Shown here piece by piece: positions 44,489 to 56,207 of a stretch of 64,000 nucleotides of DNA (positions are counted from its first letter, which is position 1; the number at the start of each line of letters is the position of its first letter). Source of the DNA: Aureimonas pseudogalii (lineage in GTDB: Bacteria; Pseudomonadota; Alphaproteobacteria; Rhizobiales; Rhizobiaceae); assembly GCF_014196835.1 (NCBI RefSeq), contig NZ_JACIEK010000003.1:186001-250000 (forward strand), given 5' to 3'. The translations under genes and the position numbers were made by a program. The notes under the pieces are model-generated. The model did no database searches and was not told the origin of the DNA. It was given only the letters and a program-made list of their open reading frames with translations.

Positions 44489-45415
44489 ATGTTCATGCGC
44501 ATCGACAAGCTCCAGGCCGAACTGCCGGCGCCCAAGCGGGCCGATCCCAACGCCGCCGCGGCGTTGCAGGAGCTGCTGGGCGGCAAGTATGGCGAGATGT
44601 CCACGCTCGGGAACTACATGTTCCAGAGCTTCAATTTCCGCTCGAAGGACAAGCTGCGGCCCTTCTACAGCCTCGTCGCTTCGATCACCGCCGAAGAACT
44701 CGGCCATGTCGAACTCGTTTCGAACGGCGTGGTGATGCTCAACAACGGGCCGGATAAAAAGAATGGCGATGCCGGTGACGGCGGTGACATTTCCGGCGCG
44801 CCGTTCGAGGACATGAAGGACATTCGCCTTGCGGCGGCCTTCCTCTCGGGTGGCGGCGGCGCAATGCCCGTGAACAGCAACGGCGTGTCGTGGAACAACG
44901 ACTTCATCACGACCACCGGTAACGTCGTGGTCGATCTCCTGCACAATTTTCATCTGGAATGCGGGGCGCGTCTCCACAAGCTGCGGGTCTATGAGACGCT
45001 GACCGATCCGACGGGCCGCGAGGTCTGCGGTTATCTTCTCGTGCGTGGCTCCGTCCATGCGCACGCCTATGCGCTCGCGCTGGAGAAGATCACGGGCGTG
45101 AAGATCAAGGACTTCCTGCCGACGCCGAACATTCCGTTGTCGAAGATCCCCGAGTGCCAGAAGTATCTGGACGAGGGGTCGCATCGCCGGCTCTACACGT
45201 TCAGCCCCGGCGACTACAAGGAAATGGCGGGGATCTGGGGCAATGGCGAAGTGGCGCTGCCCGACGATCCGCAGGGCGAGCTGGAGGTCGTCGACGGCAT
45301 GCCGGAAGGCGGCAAGATCCACCAGTTGACCGGCGTTCCCTCGGCCTTCACGCCGGACTATGCGCCGGAAGAAATGTTCGAGATCGCGCAAAAGCTCTAC
45401 AAGGCTTCGCGCTAA
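44489..45415 (+). CDS. Manganese catalase
   Basis: The 308-residue protein is a non-haem dimanganese catalase: a four-helix bundle with Glu36 in KYGEMSTL, Glu69/Glu70 and His73 in ITAEELGHVELV, and the second half-site in NFHLECGARLHKLRVYE. The C-terminal SAFTPDYAPEEMFEIAQKLYK is typical. It decomposes hydrogen peroxide in the cytoplasm without haem. The start ATG 44489 has AAGG upstream; a second ATG at codon 3 is possible. It stands alone, with its own terminator. Family members in alphaproteobacteria are often part of the general stress response. Confidence 0.95.
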   Translation: MFMRIDKLQAELPAPKRADPNAAAALQELLGGKYGEMSTLGNYMFQSFNFRSKDKLRPFYSLVASITAEELGHVELVSNGVVMLNNGPDKKNGDAGDGGDISGAPFEDMKDIRLAAAFLSGGGGAMPVNSNGVSWNNDFITTTGNVVVDLLHNFHLECGARLHKLRVYETLTDPTGREVCGYLLVRGSVHAHAYALALEKITGVKIKDFLPTPNIPLSKIPECQKYLDEGSHRRLYTFSPGDYKEMAGIWGNGEVALPDDPQGELEVVDGMPEGGKIHQLTGVPSAFTPDYAPEEMFEIAQKLYKASR

Positions 45416-45424
45416 CGACCATCA

Positions 45425-45456
45425 GGGCTCGCCTCCACCGGAGGCGGGCCCTTTAT
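45425..45456 (+). terminator. Rho-independent terminator of the catalase gene
   Basis: A 12-bp stem (45425-45436 with 45440-45451, one G-T pair) around a 3-nt loop is followed by TTTAT. It overlaps the end of the convergent choV gene. Confidence 0.75.
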
Positions 45457-46655
45457 CGTGAATCCGCGCGCTGCAGCAGGCCGCGATAGATCTCCTCGTT
45501 GTCGCAGAGCCCTGCCAGCCGGCCGAGATCGTCGACCAGCAGAATCGGATGGTTGGTCTGGCGCTTCAGCGCAATCGCGGCCCGAAGCCGAAGGTCGGCG
45601 GGCGCGATGATGACGTCACAGGGTCGATCCAACTGCCCTTCTTCCGCATCGGCTCGGCCCATCGTGCCGCCGTCGCCGTTGATTTCGACCGAGATCGGAC
45701 GGTCGCTTTCGTCCACGCGCAGGCGCACGTCGCCGGATGCGTCGAGTAGCAGCGACGATCCCTCGCGCTTCAGCGACCGCACAGGCCGCATGACGGCGGA
45801 CCCACGCAGAACGTTGAGCGGGTTCATGTGCTTGACGAACTCAGCGACGTAAGGTGTCGCCGGCGCGAGCAGGATGTCTTCGGCACGCCCCACTTGGACG
45901 ATCCGCCCGTCCTGCATGATAGCGATCTTGTTGCCGAGCTTCAGCGCCTCGTCGAGATCGTGGCTGACGAAGAGAATGGTCTTCTTGATGCTCTGCTGGA
46001 GTTCCAGCAGTTCGTCCTGAAGCTTGGTGCGGATCAACGGGTCGAGTGCTGAAAATGGCTCGTCCATCAATAGGATGTCGGCATTCGTTGCGAAGGCACG
46101 TGCGAGGCCGACGCGCTGCTGCATGCCGCCGGAGAGCTCGTGAGCGTATTTGTCGGCCCACTGCGTCAGGCCGACCATCGCCAGCTTCTCGTCGACGATG
46201 CGGTTGCGCTCGGCGGTCGAGAGTCCCTGCAACTCGAGGCCGAGACCGGCGTTCTGCCGAACAGTGCGCCACGGTAGCAGCGCGAACTGCTGAAACACCA
46301 TCGAGACGGTGTGAGTACGGATATCCCGCAGCGTGGTGACGTCGCATTTCGCTACGTCGATCGCGCAGCCCTCATGGCGCACGATGACCTCGCCGCGCGC
46401 CACTTCGTTCAGCCGGTTCACCGCCCGCAAGATGGTCGATTTGCCGGAGCCCGACAGGCCCATGAGCACGCAGATCTCGCCGCGTTCGACCGTGAGACTG
46501 ACGTCGGCCGCGCCGAGCACGGCATCCGTCGAGGCCAGAATCTCGTCGCGGGTCTTGCCCGCGTCGATCAGCTTCAGCGCCGCCTTGCGCCGCTCGCCGA
46601 AGACGATGTCGACATGGCGGAACTCGATCGCGGGCACGGTCTGGGGGTCGGCCAT
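45453..46655 (-). CDS. choV: Choline ABC transporter ATP-binding protein
   Basis: The 400-residue protein has an N-terminal extension typical of ProV-type ATPases (ALKLIDAGKTRDEILASTDAVLGA), Walker A GLSGSGKST, signature LSGGMQQRVGLARA, Walker B ILLMDEP, and a C-terminal regulatory CBS-like domain from about residue 290. It energises choline uptake with ChoW and ChoX. The start ATG 46655 lies 3 bp after the choW stop, so the order choX-choW-choV is a leftward operon. It is convergent with the catalase gene. Confidence 0.93.
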   Translation of the reverse strand: MADPQTVPAIEFRHVDIVFGERRKAALKLIDAGKTRDEILASTDAVLGAADVSLTVERGEICVLMGLSGSGKSTILRAVNRLNEVARGEVIVRHEGCAIDVAKCDVTTLRDIRTHTVSMVFQQFALLPWRTVRQNAGLGLELQGLSTAERNRIVDEKLAMVGLTQWADKYAHELSGGMQQRVGLARAFATNADILLMDEPFSALDPLIRTKLQDELLELQQSIKKTILFVSHDLDEALKLGNKIAIMQDGRIVQVGRAEDILLAPATPYVAEFVKHMNPLNVLRGSAVMRPVRSLKREGSSLLLDASGDVRLRVDESDRPISVEINGDGGTMGRADAEEGQLDRPCDVIIAPADLRLRAAIALKRQTNHPILLVDDLGRLAGLCDNEEIYRGLLQRADSR

Positions 46656-46658
46656 GGA

Positions 46659-47516
46659 TCAGCTCCGCTTCGCCGCGCGACGCGGTTCGGGTTTCTTGCA
46701 GATGCGGTCGAGGAGGATCGCGAGGATGACGATCGCCAGACCTGCTTCGAAGCCCATGCCGATGTTGACGGTGTTCAGCGCCCGCACCACCGGCTTGCCG
46801 AGACCGTCGGCGCCGACGAGGGCGGCGATGACCACCATCGACAGGCTGAGCATGATGCATTGCGTGATGCCGGCCATGATCGTCGGAAGCGCATGGGGCA
46901 GTTCCACCTTGTAGAGCAGTTGCCGGTCGGTGGCGCCGAAGGCGGAGGCGGCCTCGCGAAGGCTCAGCGGCACCGACGACATGCCGAGATAGGTGAGGCG
47001 GATTGGCGCCGGGATCGAGAAGATCACGGTCGAGATCAGGCCCGGCACCGCGCCGAGGCCGAAGAGAACCAGCGTCGGGATCAGGTAGACGAAGGTCGGG
47101 ATCGTCTGCATGAGATCGAGAAAGGGCCGCAGGATCGTGTAGACGACGGGCCGGTGCGCGGCCGCGATGCCGAGCGGCACGCCGATGAGCACGCAGACGA
47201 AGGTCGCGCAGAAGACGAGCGACAGGGTCTGGATCGTCTCCGTCCAGTAGCCGAGATTGACGATCAGGAGCAGCGACAGGACGGCGAACGCGGCGAGCGC
47301 GATCGATCGGTGCAGGAACCACGCACCGGCCGCCACGAGCGCGATGAAGAGAAACGGCGGGATGAGTTCGAGCCCCGCCGTGAGGCCGTCGATCAGCGAC
47401 CCCAACACCAGCGAGATCGTGTCGAACAGCCCTTGCGCGTTGGTCGTCAATCCATCGACGAGGTTTCGCAGCCAGACGCCGAGCGGGATCTTGTGGTCGG
47501 TAAGCCAGTCGTACAT
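46659..47516 (-). CDS. choW: Choline ABC transporter permease
   Basis: The 285-residue protein has six to seven transmembrane segments and the ProW-type loop EAASAFGATDRQLLYKVELPHALPTIMAGITQCIMLSLSMVVIAALVG, which contacts the ATPase. It starts MYDWLTDHKIPLG with a short periplasmic or cytoplasmic lead. It forms the inner-membrane channel for choline. It lies between choX (85 bp upstream) and choV (3 bp downstream). Confidence 0.93.
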   Translation of the reverse strand: MYDWLTDHKIPLGVWLRNLVDGLTTNAQGLFDTISLVLGSLIDGLTAGLELIPPFLFIALVAAGAWFLHRSIALAAFAVLSLLLIVNLGYWTETIQTLSLVFCATFVCVLIGVPLGIAAAHRPVVYTILRPFLDLMQTIPTFVYLIPTLVLFGLGAVPGLISTVIFSIPAPIRLTYLGMSSVPLSLREAASAFGATDRQLLYKVELPHALPTIMAGITQCIMLSLSMVVIAALVGADGLGKPVVRALNTVNIGMGFEAGLAIVILAILLDRICKKPEPRRAAKRS

Positions 47517-47601
47517 CGCGCGTTCGTCGTCCCGGTGTTCGTCGTTGGGTTCGCCGGGCGGGAACCGGCCGAGCCGGGCCGCCGGTGACGGTCGCGCGCG
47601 G

Positions 47602-48567
47602 TCAGTCGGAGAGGGCGGTCTTCACGGCCTCGCCCGCCGGGTTGCCGTCCAACGTGGTGACACCCTCCAGCCAGGGTTCGTAGGCTTCGGGATGGGCCGC
47701 GAGCCAAGCCTTCGCGGCGGCCCCGGCTTCCTTCGAATCGTTGAGGATCGCGCCCATGATCTCGTTTTCCATCGGCAGCGAGAAGACCATGTTGGCGAAG
47801 AGCTTGCCGAGGTTGGGGCAGTCGGCGGCGAAGTCCTTGCGCGTCAGCGTGTAGATCGTCGCACCGCCGTAGTTGGGGCCGAACACGTCGTCGCCCCCCG
47901 AAAGATACGAGATCTTGAAGTTGGCGTTCATCGGATGGGGCTCCCAGCCGAGAAAGACGATGGGCTTCTGCGTGCGGGTCAGGCGCGAGACCTGGCTCAA
48001 CATGCCCTGCTCGGAGGACTCCACCAGCTCGAACTTGCCGAGGTCGAACTGGTTCTTCTCGATCATGCTGAGAATCAGCCGGTTTCCGTCGTTGCCGGGC
48101 TCGATACCGTAGATCTTGCCGTCGAGCTGGTCGTGGAACTTGGCAAGATCGGCAAAGGTCTTCAGCCCGGAATCGTAGAGCGTGGTCGGCACCGCCAGCG
48201 TATATTTAGCGCCCTCCAGATTGGCCCGCACCACCGCGATCGATCCGTCCGCCTTGTAGGGCGCGAGATCGGCCTCCATCGTCGGCATCCAGTTGCCGAG
48301 GAAGACGTCGACGTCGTCGTTCTTCAGCGAGGCGAAGGTCACCGGGAGAGCCAGGACGTCTGTCTTCGGCTGGTAGCCGAGCGCTTCCACGATGGTCGAG
48401 GCCGCCGCGGTGGTGGCCGTGATGTCGGTCCATCCGACGTCGGCGAAGCGCACTGCCCGGCAAGCGGCAGGATCGGCTGCGGCCGCAGGCAAAGCGAGGG
48501 CGACGAGCGAGACGCCGATGGCGAAGCCGGCGAGGCGACGGTTGGTCAGGTGATGGATGGGCGTCAT
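47602..48567 (-). CDS. choX: Periplasmic choline-binding protein
   Basis: The 321-residue protein has a signal peptide (cut near residue 31, after PAAAA) and an OpuAC-type fold. The aromatic box known from Sinorhizobium meliloti ChoX appears to be kept: Trp46 (VGWTDI), Trp93 (GNWMPTM), Tyr122 (KYTLAVP) and Trp208 (GWEPHPMN). It captures choline, and more weakly acetylcholine, for ChoWV. I chose ATG 48567 (GGAG upstream) over the in-frame ATG 48585. It is divergent from the betI-betB fusion gene; a small hairpin at 47565-47577 lies in the gap before choW. Confidence 0.94.
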   Translation of the reverse strand: MTPIHHLTNRRLAGFAIGVSLVALALPAAAADPAACRAVRFADVGWTDITATTAAASTIVEALGYQPKTDVLALPVTFASLKNDDVDVFLGNWMPTMEADLAPYKADGSIAVVRANLEGAKYTLAVPTTLYDSGLKTFADLAKFHDQLDGKIYGIEPGNDGNRLILSMIEKNQFDLGKFELVESSEQGMLSQVSRLTRTQKPIVFLGWEPHPMNANFKISYLSGGDDVFGPNYGGATIYTLTRKDFAADCPNLGKLFANMVFSLPMENEIMGAILNDSKEAGAAAKAWLAAHPEAYEPWLEGVTTLDGNPAGEAVKTALSD

Positions 48568-48705
48568 CTGTCTTGGCTCCAGCATGAAACGGACCTGATG
48601 GTCCCTGACCTTCGAAACTACACGACGGACCCTGCTGATCGTTTCGACAATCTGCGCCATCTGCATCATGTGAAAACGCCGTTCGCCGCTTGTCAAGTCG
48701 TGGAC

Positions 48706-48719
48706 TGAACGTCCGTTCA
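48706..48719. promoter_or_regulatory. BetI-like operator upstream of choX
   Basis: TGAACG-TC-CGTTCA is a perfect inverted repeat 10 bp upstream of the choX -35 candidate. It shares the TGAACG half-site with the box before betI and resembles the known BetI operator core TTGAACGTTCAA. Confidence 0.5.
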
Positions 48720-48865
48720 ATACTTCGCCATCGATGGATCGGCTGCACTACAAAGGTGCAGGCTGCCTGCATGCAAGGCGCACACGAAGATCAGACGAGG
48801 CTTGATTGCGACCGCGGTACCGGCGATCCTTCGAAGACCGCCAGGGCCGACCCGATCCCTGCCGG

Positions 48866-48885
48866 TTGATTGAACGATCGATCAA
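48866..48885. promoter_or_regulatory. BetI-like operator upstream of the betI-betB fusion
   Basis: TTGATTGAACGATCGATCAA is a 20-bp imperfect palindrome (8 of 10 pairs match) 36 bp before the start codon. It closely resembles BetI boxes upstream of bet genes in enterobacteria and rhizobia, so autoregulation by the fusion protein is likely. Confidence 0.6.
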
Positions 48886-48920
48886 TTGCTCTTATGACGC
48901 GGTGATCCGGAGGACAGGCC

Positions 48921-51029
<2,109 letters not shown>

Positions 51030-51060
51030 TCCCGTCCCACCCGCCCGGGAGACTTGCGCC

Positions 51061-52731
51061 ATGAACGACGAGACATTCGACTACGTGATCGTGGGGGCGG
51101 GATCGGCGGGCTGCGTGCTCGCCAACCGCCTCACCGAAGACGGGCGCTCCACCGTGCTGCTGCTGGAATACGGAGGCTCCGACCGCTCGGTGCTGATCCA
51201 GATGCCGAGCGCGCTGTCGATCCCCATGAACATGCGCAAGTACAATTGGGGCTACCATTCCGAGCCCGAGCCCCATCTCGGCGGACGCCGGATGAACGTG
51301 CCGCGCGGCAAGGTGCTAGGCGGCTCGTCCTCGATCAACGGCATGGTCTACGTGCGCGGTGCGCCCGCCGACTTCGACCGCTGGGAGTTCGAGGGCGCGA
51401 GCGGCTGGAACTACCCAGACGTGCTGCCCTACTTCCGGCGCGCCGAGCGGCGGCGCACGGGGGGCGATCCCTATCGCGGCGACGAAGGCGCGCTGCACAC
51501 GACCTACGGCACGCTGGAAAACCCTTTGCACGAGGCCTTCATGCGCGCTGCGGAAGAGGCGGGGCACCTGCACAACGACGACATCAACGGAGCGACGCAG
51601 GAGGGCTTCGGCCGGATGGACATGACCGTCCACAACGGTCGCCGCTGGTCCACCGCCAACGCGTATCTGAAGCCCGCGATGGGGCGCGCCAATCTCAAGG
51701 TGGAGACCGGGGCCTTCGTCGAGCGGCTGGTGTTCGAGGGCCGCACCGCAACGGGCGTCTCCTACGTCGTCGGCGGGCGGCGCATGCTCGCGAAGGCGCG
51801 TCGCGAGGTCATCGTTTCCGCCGGCTCGATCAATTCGCCGAAGCTCCTGATGCTGAGCGGCGTCGGGCCGGCGGCCGATCTGGCGGCCCTCGACATCGAC
51901 GTGGTCGCCGACCGGCCGGGCGTCGGCGCCAACCTGCAGGACCATCTCGAATTCTATTTCCAGGTCGCCTGCCGAGAGCCGATCACGCTCTATTCGGCGA
52001 TGAACCCGTTCGCCAAGGGATCCATCGGCGCCCGTTGGCTGCTGACCAAGACCGGGCTCGGCGCCACCAATCATTTCGAGAGCTGCGGCTTCATCCGCTC
52101 GGAACCGGAGATCGACCACGCCGACATCCAGTACCATTTCCTGCCGCTGGCGGTGACCTACGACGGCAAGGGGCTAGCGTCGGAGCACGGGTTCCAGGCC
52201 CATGTCGGGCCGATGCGCTCGAAGTCGCGCGGCTCGGTGCGGCTGGCCTCGCGCGATCCGCAGGAGGCGCCCCGGATTCTCTTCAACTACATGAGCCATC
52301 CCGACGACTGGCGCGAGATGCGGGCTTGCGTGCGGCTGACGCGGGAGATCTTCGCGCAAGCGGCTTTCGATCGCTATCGCGGACGCGAGATCCAGCCCGG
52401 CGCGCAGGTGCAGACCGACGCCGAGATCGACGCCTTCGTGAGGGAGCACGTGGAGAGCGCCTATCACCCGTCCTGCACCTGCCGGATGGGGGACGAAGGC
52501 GACCCGATGGCGGTGGTCGATCCGCAGACGCGCGTGATCGGGCTGGAGCGGCTGCGCGTCATCGATTCCTCGATCATGCCTTCGATCACCACGGGCAACC
52601 TCAACGCGCCGACGATCATGATCGCCGAGAAGGCGGCCGACATGGTGCGCGGGCTCGCGCCGCTGCCATCGGCCGACGTGCCTTATGAACGTGTCGCGTA
52701 CATGCCGCTGTCGGCGCAACCGGTTCTCTAA
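51061..52731 (+). CDS. betA: Choline dehydrogenase
   Basis: The 556-residue protein is a GMC-family flavoprotein: FAD loop [18 protein letters not shown] at the start, [20 protein letters not shown], the second GMC signature around [20 protein letters not shown], and the catalytic histidine region [12 protein letters not shown] followed by the C-terminal [20 protein letters not shown]. It oxidises choline to betaine aldehyde at the membrane, passing electrons to the respiratory chain. It lies 31 bp after the betI-betB fusion gene with a GGGAGACTTGCGCC site. It is convergent with the gbdR-like gene, 13 bp away. Confidence 0.95.
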   Translation: MNDETFDYVIVGAGSAGCVLANRLTEDGRSTVLLLEYGGSDRSVLIQMPSALSIPMNMRKYNWGYHSEPEPHLGGRRMNVPRGKVLGGSSSINGMVYVRGAPADFDRWEFEGASGWNYPDVLPYFRRAERRRTGGDPYRGDEGALHTTYGTLENPLHEAFMRAAEEAGHLHNDDINGATQEGFGRMDMTVHNGRRWSTANAYLKPAMGRANLKVETGAFVERLVFEGRTATGVSYVVGGRRMLAKARREVIVSAGSINSPKLLMLSGVGPAADLAALDIDVVADRPGVGANLQDHLEFYFQVACREPITLYSAMNPFAKGSIGARWLLTKTGLGATNHFESCGFIRSEPEIDHADIQYHFLPLAVTYDGKGLASEHGFQAHVGPMRSKSRGSVRLASRDPQEAPRILFNYMSHPDDWREMRACVRLTREIFAQAAFDRYRGREIQPGAQVQTDAEIDAFVREHVESAYHPSCTCRMGDEGDPMAVVDPQTRVIGLERLRVIDSSIMPSITTGNLNAPTIMIAEKAADMVRGLAPLPSADVPYERVAYMPLSAQPVL

Positions 52732-52744
52732 GGCCGATCCATCG

Positions 52745-53752
52745 TCAGGATACGGGGGCGGGAGAGGGACGCAGCGGCGCAAGACGCGGCGGTGCGACCG
52801 CGGCGCGCTCGGCGCGAGGCGCATGGCCAAAGCGGCGGCGATAGGCCGACGAAAAATGCGCCGACGAGACGAAGCCGCAGGCGACGCCCACTGCCGTCAC
52901 CGCGAGGTCGGACTGGCGCAGCAGTTCGCGCGCATGGTCGAGACGAAGCGCCATCGAGAATTCCGCCGGCGCCATGCCGACATGCAGCCGGAACAGGCGC
53001 TCGAGTTGGCGAGCCGAGAGGCCGACACGTGCGGCGATGACGGCGATGGCGAGCGGCGCGCCGATCGTCTTCGTCATCAGGGCGGCGGCCTGCTCCAGCG
53101 CGGGATGGCCGTGGCCGCGATGGCGGAGCGGCGGATGCTGCGGCTCGGCCCCGCCGCGCAGCCGCTCCAGCACGAACTGCTCCGACATGCGCTCGGCGGC
53201 GTCGCGTCCCAGCCGCGCCTCGATGAAGGCGCCCATCAGGTCGAGCGGCGCCGAACCGCCGGTGCAGGTGAATCGGTCCCGGTCGATGACGAAGAGGTCT
53301 TCTGCAAAGGAGATCTCGGCAAACTCCTCGCGGATCGCGGCGAGGTTTTCCCAGTGAATGGCGCAGCGATAGCCGTCGAGCAGCCCGGCCTCGGCGAGCG
53401 CGAAGGTGCCCGTGCAGAGCGCCCCGAGCGGCAGGCCGCGACGGGCGAGCCGGCGCAGCTCGTCTACCGTGCGACGGTCGAGCGCCCGGCGCACATCCAC
53501 GCCGCCGCAGACGAACAGAACGTCGAACGCGGCGTCACGAAGCGCGACGGTCGGCGAAAGCGACAGCCCGCCAGAGGCTTGTGCAGGCTCGCCCGTCAGC
53601 GTCGCCACCTGCCAGCGATAGACCTCCTCGCCGGCGACGTAGTTCGCCATCCGCAGTGCCTCGACGGCCGCCGAGACGGCGATCAGTGAGTAGTTCGGCA
53701 GGGTCAGGAAGGCGAGCCGCGTCAGCGAGGCGAGTGACGGGCAGGGCGACAT
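52745..53752 (-). CDS. gbdR: GbdR-like AraC-family regulator with DJ-1/PfpI domain
   Basis: The 335-residue protein has an N-terminal glutamine-amidotransferase-like domain (about 10-190, with VLFVCGG and ALCTGTFALAEAGLLDGYRCAIHW) and a C-terminal AraC domain (about 215-320, with VGLSARQLERLFRLHVGMAPAEF and VAVGVACGF-like second helix-turn-helix). In Pseudomonas GbdR of this build activates glycine-betaine and sarcosine catabolism genes in response to betaine and dimethylglycine. Its place directly after gbcB (4-bp gap), in the sox-gbc unit, fits the same role. ATG 53752 is taken as start; the ribosome site is poor, so it may be translationally coupled to gbcB. Confidence 0.87.
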   Translation of the reverse strand: MSPCPSLASLTRLAFLTLPNYSLIAVSAAVEALRMANYVAGEEVYRWQVATLTGEPAQASGGLSLSPTVALRDAAFDVLFVCGGVDVRRALDRRTVDELRRLARRGLPLGALCTGTFALAEAGLLDGYRCAIHWENLAAIREEFAEISFAEDLFVIDRDRFTCTGGSAPLDLMGAFIEARLGRDAAERMSEQFVLERLRGGAEPQHPPLRHRGHGHPALEQAAALMTKTIGAPLAIAVIAARVGLSARQLERLFRLHVGMAPAEFSMALRLDHARELLRQSDLAVTAVGVACGFVSSAHFSSAYRRRFGHAPRAERAAVAPPRLAPLRPSPAPVS

Positions 53753-53756
53753 AGGG

Positions 53757-54860
53757 TCAGCGCTCGATGACGACGTCGGAGAGCGGCTTGGAGCAGCAGA
53801 TGAGGATCTGGCCGGCGTCGATCTCGCGCTGCCGGATGCCGCCCTGATGGGTCATCGCCACCTCGCCGGAGACCTTCTTCGACTTGCAGGTGCCGCAGAG
53901 GCCCTTGGTGCAGGACGAGGGCAGGCGCATGCCCGCGCGCTTGGCGGCTTCGAGGATCGAGAGATCCTCGGGGCAGTCGACCACGCGCCTCGTCTTGGCG
54001 AACTCGATGCGGAAGGTGCGGACGGCCGGCGCCATGTCGTCGGTCGCCTCCGCGACCTCGGCCTGCTCAGCGCCTGACAGCTCTTCGAAGTTGAAGCTTT
54101 CCTCGTGATGCCGAGCCATGTCGAAGCCTGCGGCGCCGAGCAGTGCGCGCACGGCCGCCATGAAGGGCGAGGGGCCGCAGACGAAGACCTCGCGCGTGCG
54201 GAAGTCGGGCACGAGCGCTTCGAGAGCCGGGAGCGAGAGGCGACCGCGCAGGCCCGTCCAGGTCTCGTGCGGCGCGTCGGCCTCGCAGACATGGGCGACG
54301 CGGATCGAGCGGTTGCGCCGGGCCATCATGTCGAGCTCGTCGCGGAAGACGATATCGGCAGGCGTGCGCGCCGCATGCACGAAGACAGTGTCGCGGATCT
54401 CGGCGAGATCGTAGGCGGAGCGCACCATCGCCATCATCGGCGTGACGCCGCTGCCACCGGAAAGCAGCAGGTATTTGTTCGCCGCCGAGGGATGGCGCGA
54501 CCACGAGAACTCGCCCATCGGTGCCGTCGCCTTCAGCATCATGCCGGGGCGGAAGCTGTCGTGCAGCCAGTTCGACACCGGGCCGCCGGGCACGCGCTTG
54601 ACGGTGATGGAGCAGGTGTCGGGCCGGGTCGGGGTGCCCGAGAGCGTGTAGCAGCGATAGATCGCCTCCCCGCCGATCTCGAACTCGAACGTCATGAACT
54701 GCCCCGGCTCGAAGGCGAAGCGCCGGTTGGAGCGCGGCGCGAAGACGAAGGTCTTCACGTCGTGCGTCTCCTCGCGCACCGCGCGGCAGACGAGGACGTC
54801 GTCCTCTTCGGGGTCGAACAGGCGATAGCCGGTGGGGGCCGCAATGACGGGTGCGTCCAT
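53757..54860 (-). CDS. gbcB: Glycine betaine monooxygenase reductase subunit
   Basis: The 367-residue protein is a class IA-type reductase: FAD-binding domain (about 20-125, RCYTLSGTPTRPDTCSITVKR), NAD-binding domain (about 130-235, LLLSGGSGVTPMMAM and VFVCGPSPFM) and a C-terminal plant-type [2Fe-2S] ferredoxin domain (SSCTKGLCGTCKSKKVSG, then LICCSKP). It passes electrons from NADH to the Rieske oxygenase GbcA. ATG 54860 lies 5 bp after the gbcA stop; the longer open frame upstream overlaps gbcA out of frame and is not real. Confidence 0.93.
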   Translation of the reverse strand: MDAPVIAAPTGYRLFDPEEDDVLVCRAVREETHDVKTFVFAPRSNRRFAFEPGQFMTFEFEIGGEAIYRCYTLSGTPTRPDTCSITVKRVPGGPVSNWLHDSFRPGMMLKATAPMGEFSWSRHPSAANKYLLLSGGSGVTPMMAMVRSAYDLAEIRDTVFVHAARTPADIVFRDELDMMARRNRSIRVAHVCEADAPHETWTGLRGRLSLPALEALVPDFRTREVFVCGPSPFMAAVRALLGAAGFDMARHHEESFNFEELSGAEQAEVAEATDDMAPAVRTFRIEFAKTRRVVDCPEDLSILEAAKRAGMRLPSSCTKGLCGTCKSKKVSGEVAMTHQGGIRQREIDAGQILICCSKPLSDVVIER

Positions 54861-54865
54861 TCCCG

Positions 54866-56140
54866 TCAGGCCGCCGCGCGCGCCACGTCGAAATGCTCGC
54901 TCATGCGCTGAATGTACCAGCGGCAGAACTTCTCCACGAGCATCTCGGTGTGCGGCGAGTAGGGGCCGGGCTCGTAGGCGCGGCTCTGCGCGCCCTTCTG
55001 GCAGAAGCCCACGAGCTCGGCATCCTGCGCGTTCGTGGCGGTCCAGACCTCGATGAGGTTGGCGAGGTCGTAGTCGACGCCCTCCACGGCGTCCTTGTGG
55101 ACGAGCCAAGTGGTGCGAACGCGCGTCTGTCCGGCGGAGAGCGGAATGGCCGAGAAGGTGACGACGTGGTCGCCCATGAAATGGTGCCAGGAGTTCGGCT
55201 GCGTCCAGAAGTGGAGGCCGCCCATCTTGGCGGACGAGAAGGGCCCGAGCGGCAGGCGGCAGGCGGCCTTCGTGTCCATCGTGTGGCTCTCGCCGTCGCC
55301 GTCCAGCGGCAGGCGCTCGGTGCGGAAGCCCGAGATGCGGTCGTCGAGATGCTCCTGCATGCGCGAGGGAATGCCAGCGGCCTCCCACTCGGCATGGCTG
55401 GAGCGCACGAGCGCGGCGTAGCGGTCGGCCTCGGCCCGCTCGGCCTCGTCCAACTCCTCCGGCGCGAAGCCGAAGCCGTGGGCGAAAAGCGGCACGGTGA
55501 GCTCGGGATGGTTCGCCCCGCAATGGTAGCACTCGCGATTGTTCTCCATCACGAGCTTCCAGTTGCCCTCCTCGATCAGGTCGCTCTGGAAAGCGATCTT
55601 CGTGTCGCGGAGGTGGTGGGGCGCGATGTAGGGGGCCATCGCGCGCTCCATCTCGGCGAAATCCTCCGGCGGCTCGTCGGCGAGGCAGATGAAGATCAGC
55701 CCTTCGAGCGAGCGCACGTGCACGGGCTTGAGACCGTGGCACTTCGGGTCGAAGTCGCCGCCCATGTGCTCGGCGTGGATGAGGTCGCCGTCGAGATTGT
55801 AGGTCCAGGAATGGTAGCGGCAGACGAGATTGCCCACCGTGGTCTTCTCGTCATGCACGAGCCGGGCGCCGCGATGGCGGCAGACGTTGTGGAAGGCGCG
55901 CACCGCCATGTCGTCGTCGCGCACGATGAGGATGGCGTTGGCGCCGATGTCCACCGTCAGCGCGTCGCCGGGCTCGGGAACGTCGGGCTCGACGCCGACG
56001 AAGACCCACGTCCGCTCGAAGATGGCCTCGATGTCGGCGGCGAAGATTTCGGGGCTCGTGTAGAACGGCGCTTCCAGCGAATGGCCGGGCCGGCGCCGAC
56101 GGAGCAGGGCGTTCAGGGGCGTCGAACTGCGATCGAGCAT
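54866..56140 (-). CDS. gbcA: Glycine betaine monooxygenase Rieske oxygenase subunit
   Basis: The 424-residue protein has a Rieske domain with ligands Cys87, His89, Cys107 and His110 (CRH and CRYH motifs) and a catalytic domain whose mononuclear-iron region is NNRECYHCGANHPEL (His206 and His211). It demethylates glycine betaine to dimethylglycine and formaldehyde. It precedes gbcB by 5 bp. A 141-bp gap with a sequence motif shared with the soxB promoter lies upstream, so it may have its own promoter as well as read-through from soxG. Confidence 0.93.
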   Translation of the reverse strand: MLDRSSTPLNALLRRRRPGHSLEAPFYTSPEIFAADIEAIFERTWVFVGVEPDVPEPGDALTVDIGANAILIVRDDDMAVRAFHNVCRHRGARLVHDEKTTVGNLVCRYHSWTYNLDGDLIHAEHMGGDFDPKCHGLKPVHVRSLEGLIFICLADEPPEDFAEMERAMAPYIAPHHLRDTKIAFQSDLIEEGNWKLVMENNRECYHCGANHPELTVPLFAHGFGFAPEELDEAERAEADRYAALVRSSHAEWEAAGIPSRMQEHLDDRISGFRTERLPLDGDGESHTMDTKAACRLPLGPFSSAKMGGLHFWTQPNSWHHFMGDHVVTFSAIPLSAGQTRVRTTWLVHKDAVEGVDYDLANLIEVWTATNAQDAELVGFCQKGAQSRAYEPGPYSPHTEMLVEKFCRWYIQRMSEHFDVARAAA

Positions 56141-56207
56141 GGCGGGGCTCCGGCGATGGATCTGCGCCAGTCTGGCGTCATTCCAAATCTCGCACTTTCA
56201 TCGGCAC

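Larger units (their letters stand above)
48568..48920. other. 353-bp divergent control region between choX and betIB
   Basis: No gene is seen. It carries two BetI-like boxes (listed), one on each side. On the choX side TTGACA (48696-48691, minus strand) is a good -35 but only TCACAT is found 17 bp further. On the betIB side no clear -35/-10 pair is seen; the ribosome site is CGGAGGACA at 48906-48914. Confidence 0.55.

Noticed and set aside
53757-55742. 661-residue frame suggesting a gbcB with a long N-terminal extension
   Set aside because: The upstream 294 codons overlap gbcA in another frame and are low-complexity Arg/Ala sequence; the ATG at 54860 gives a normal-length reductase.
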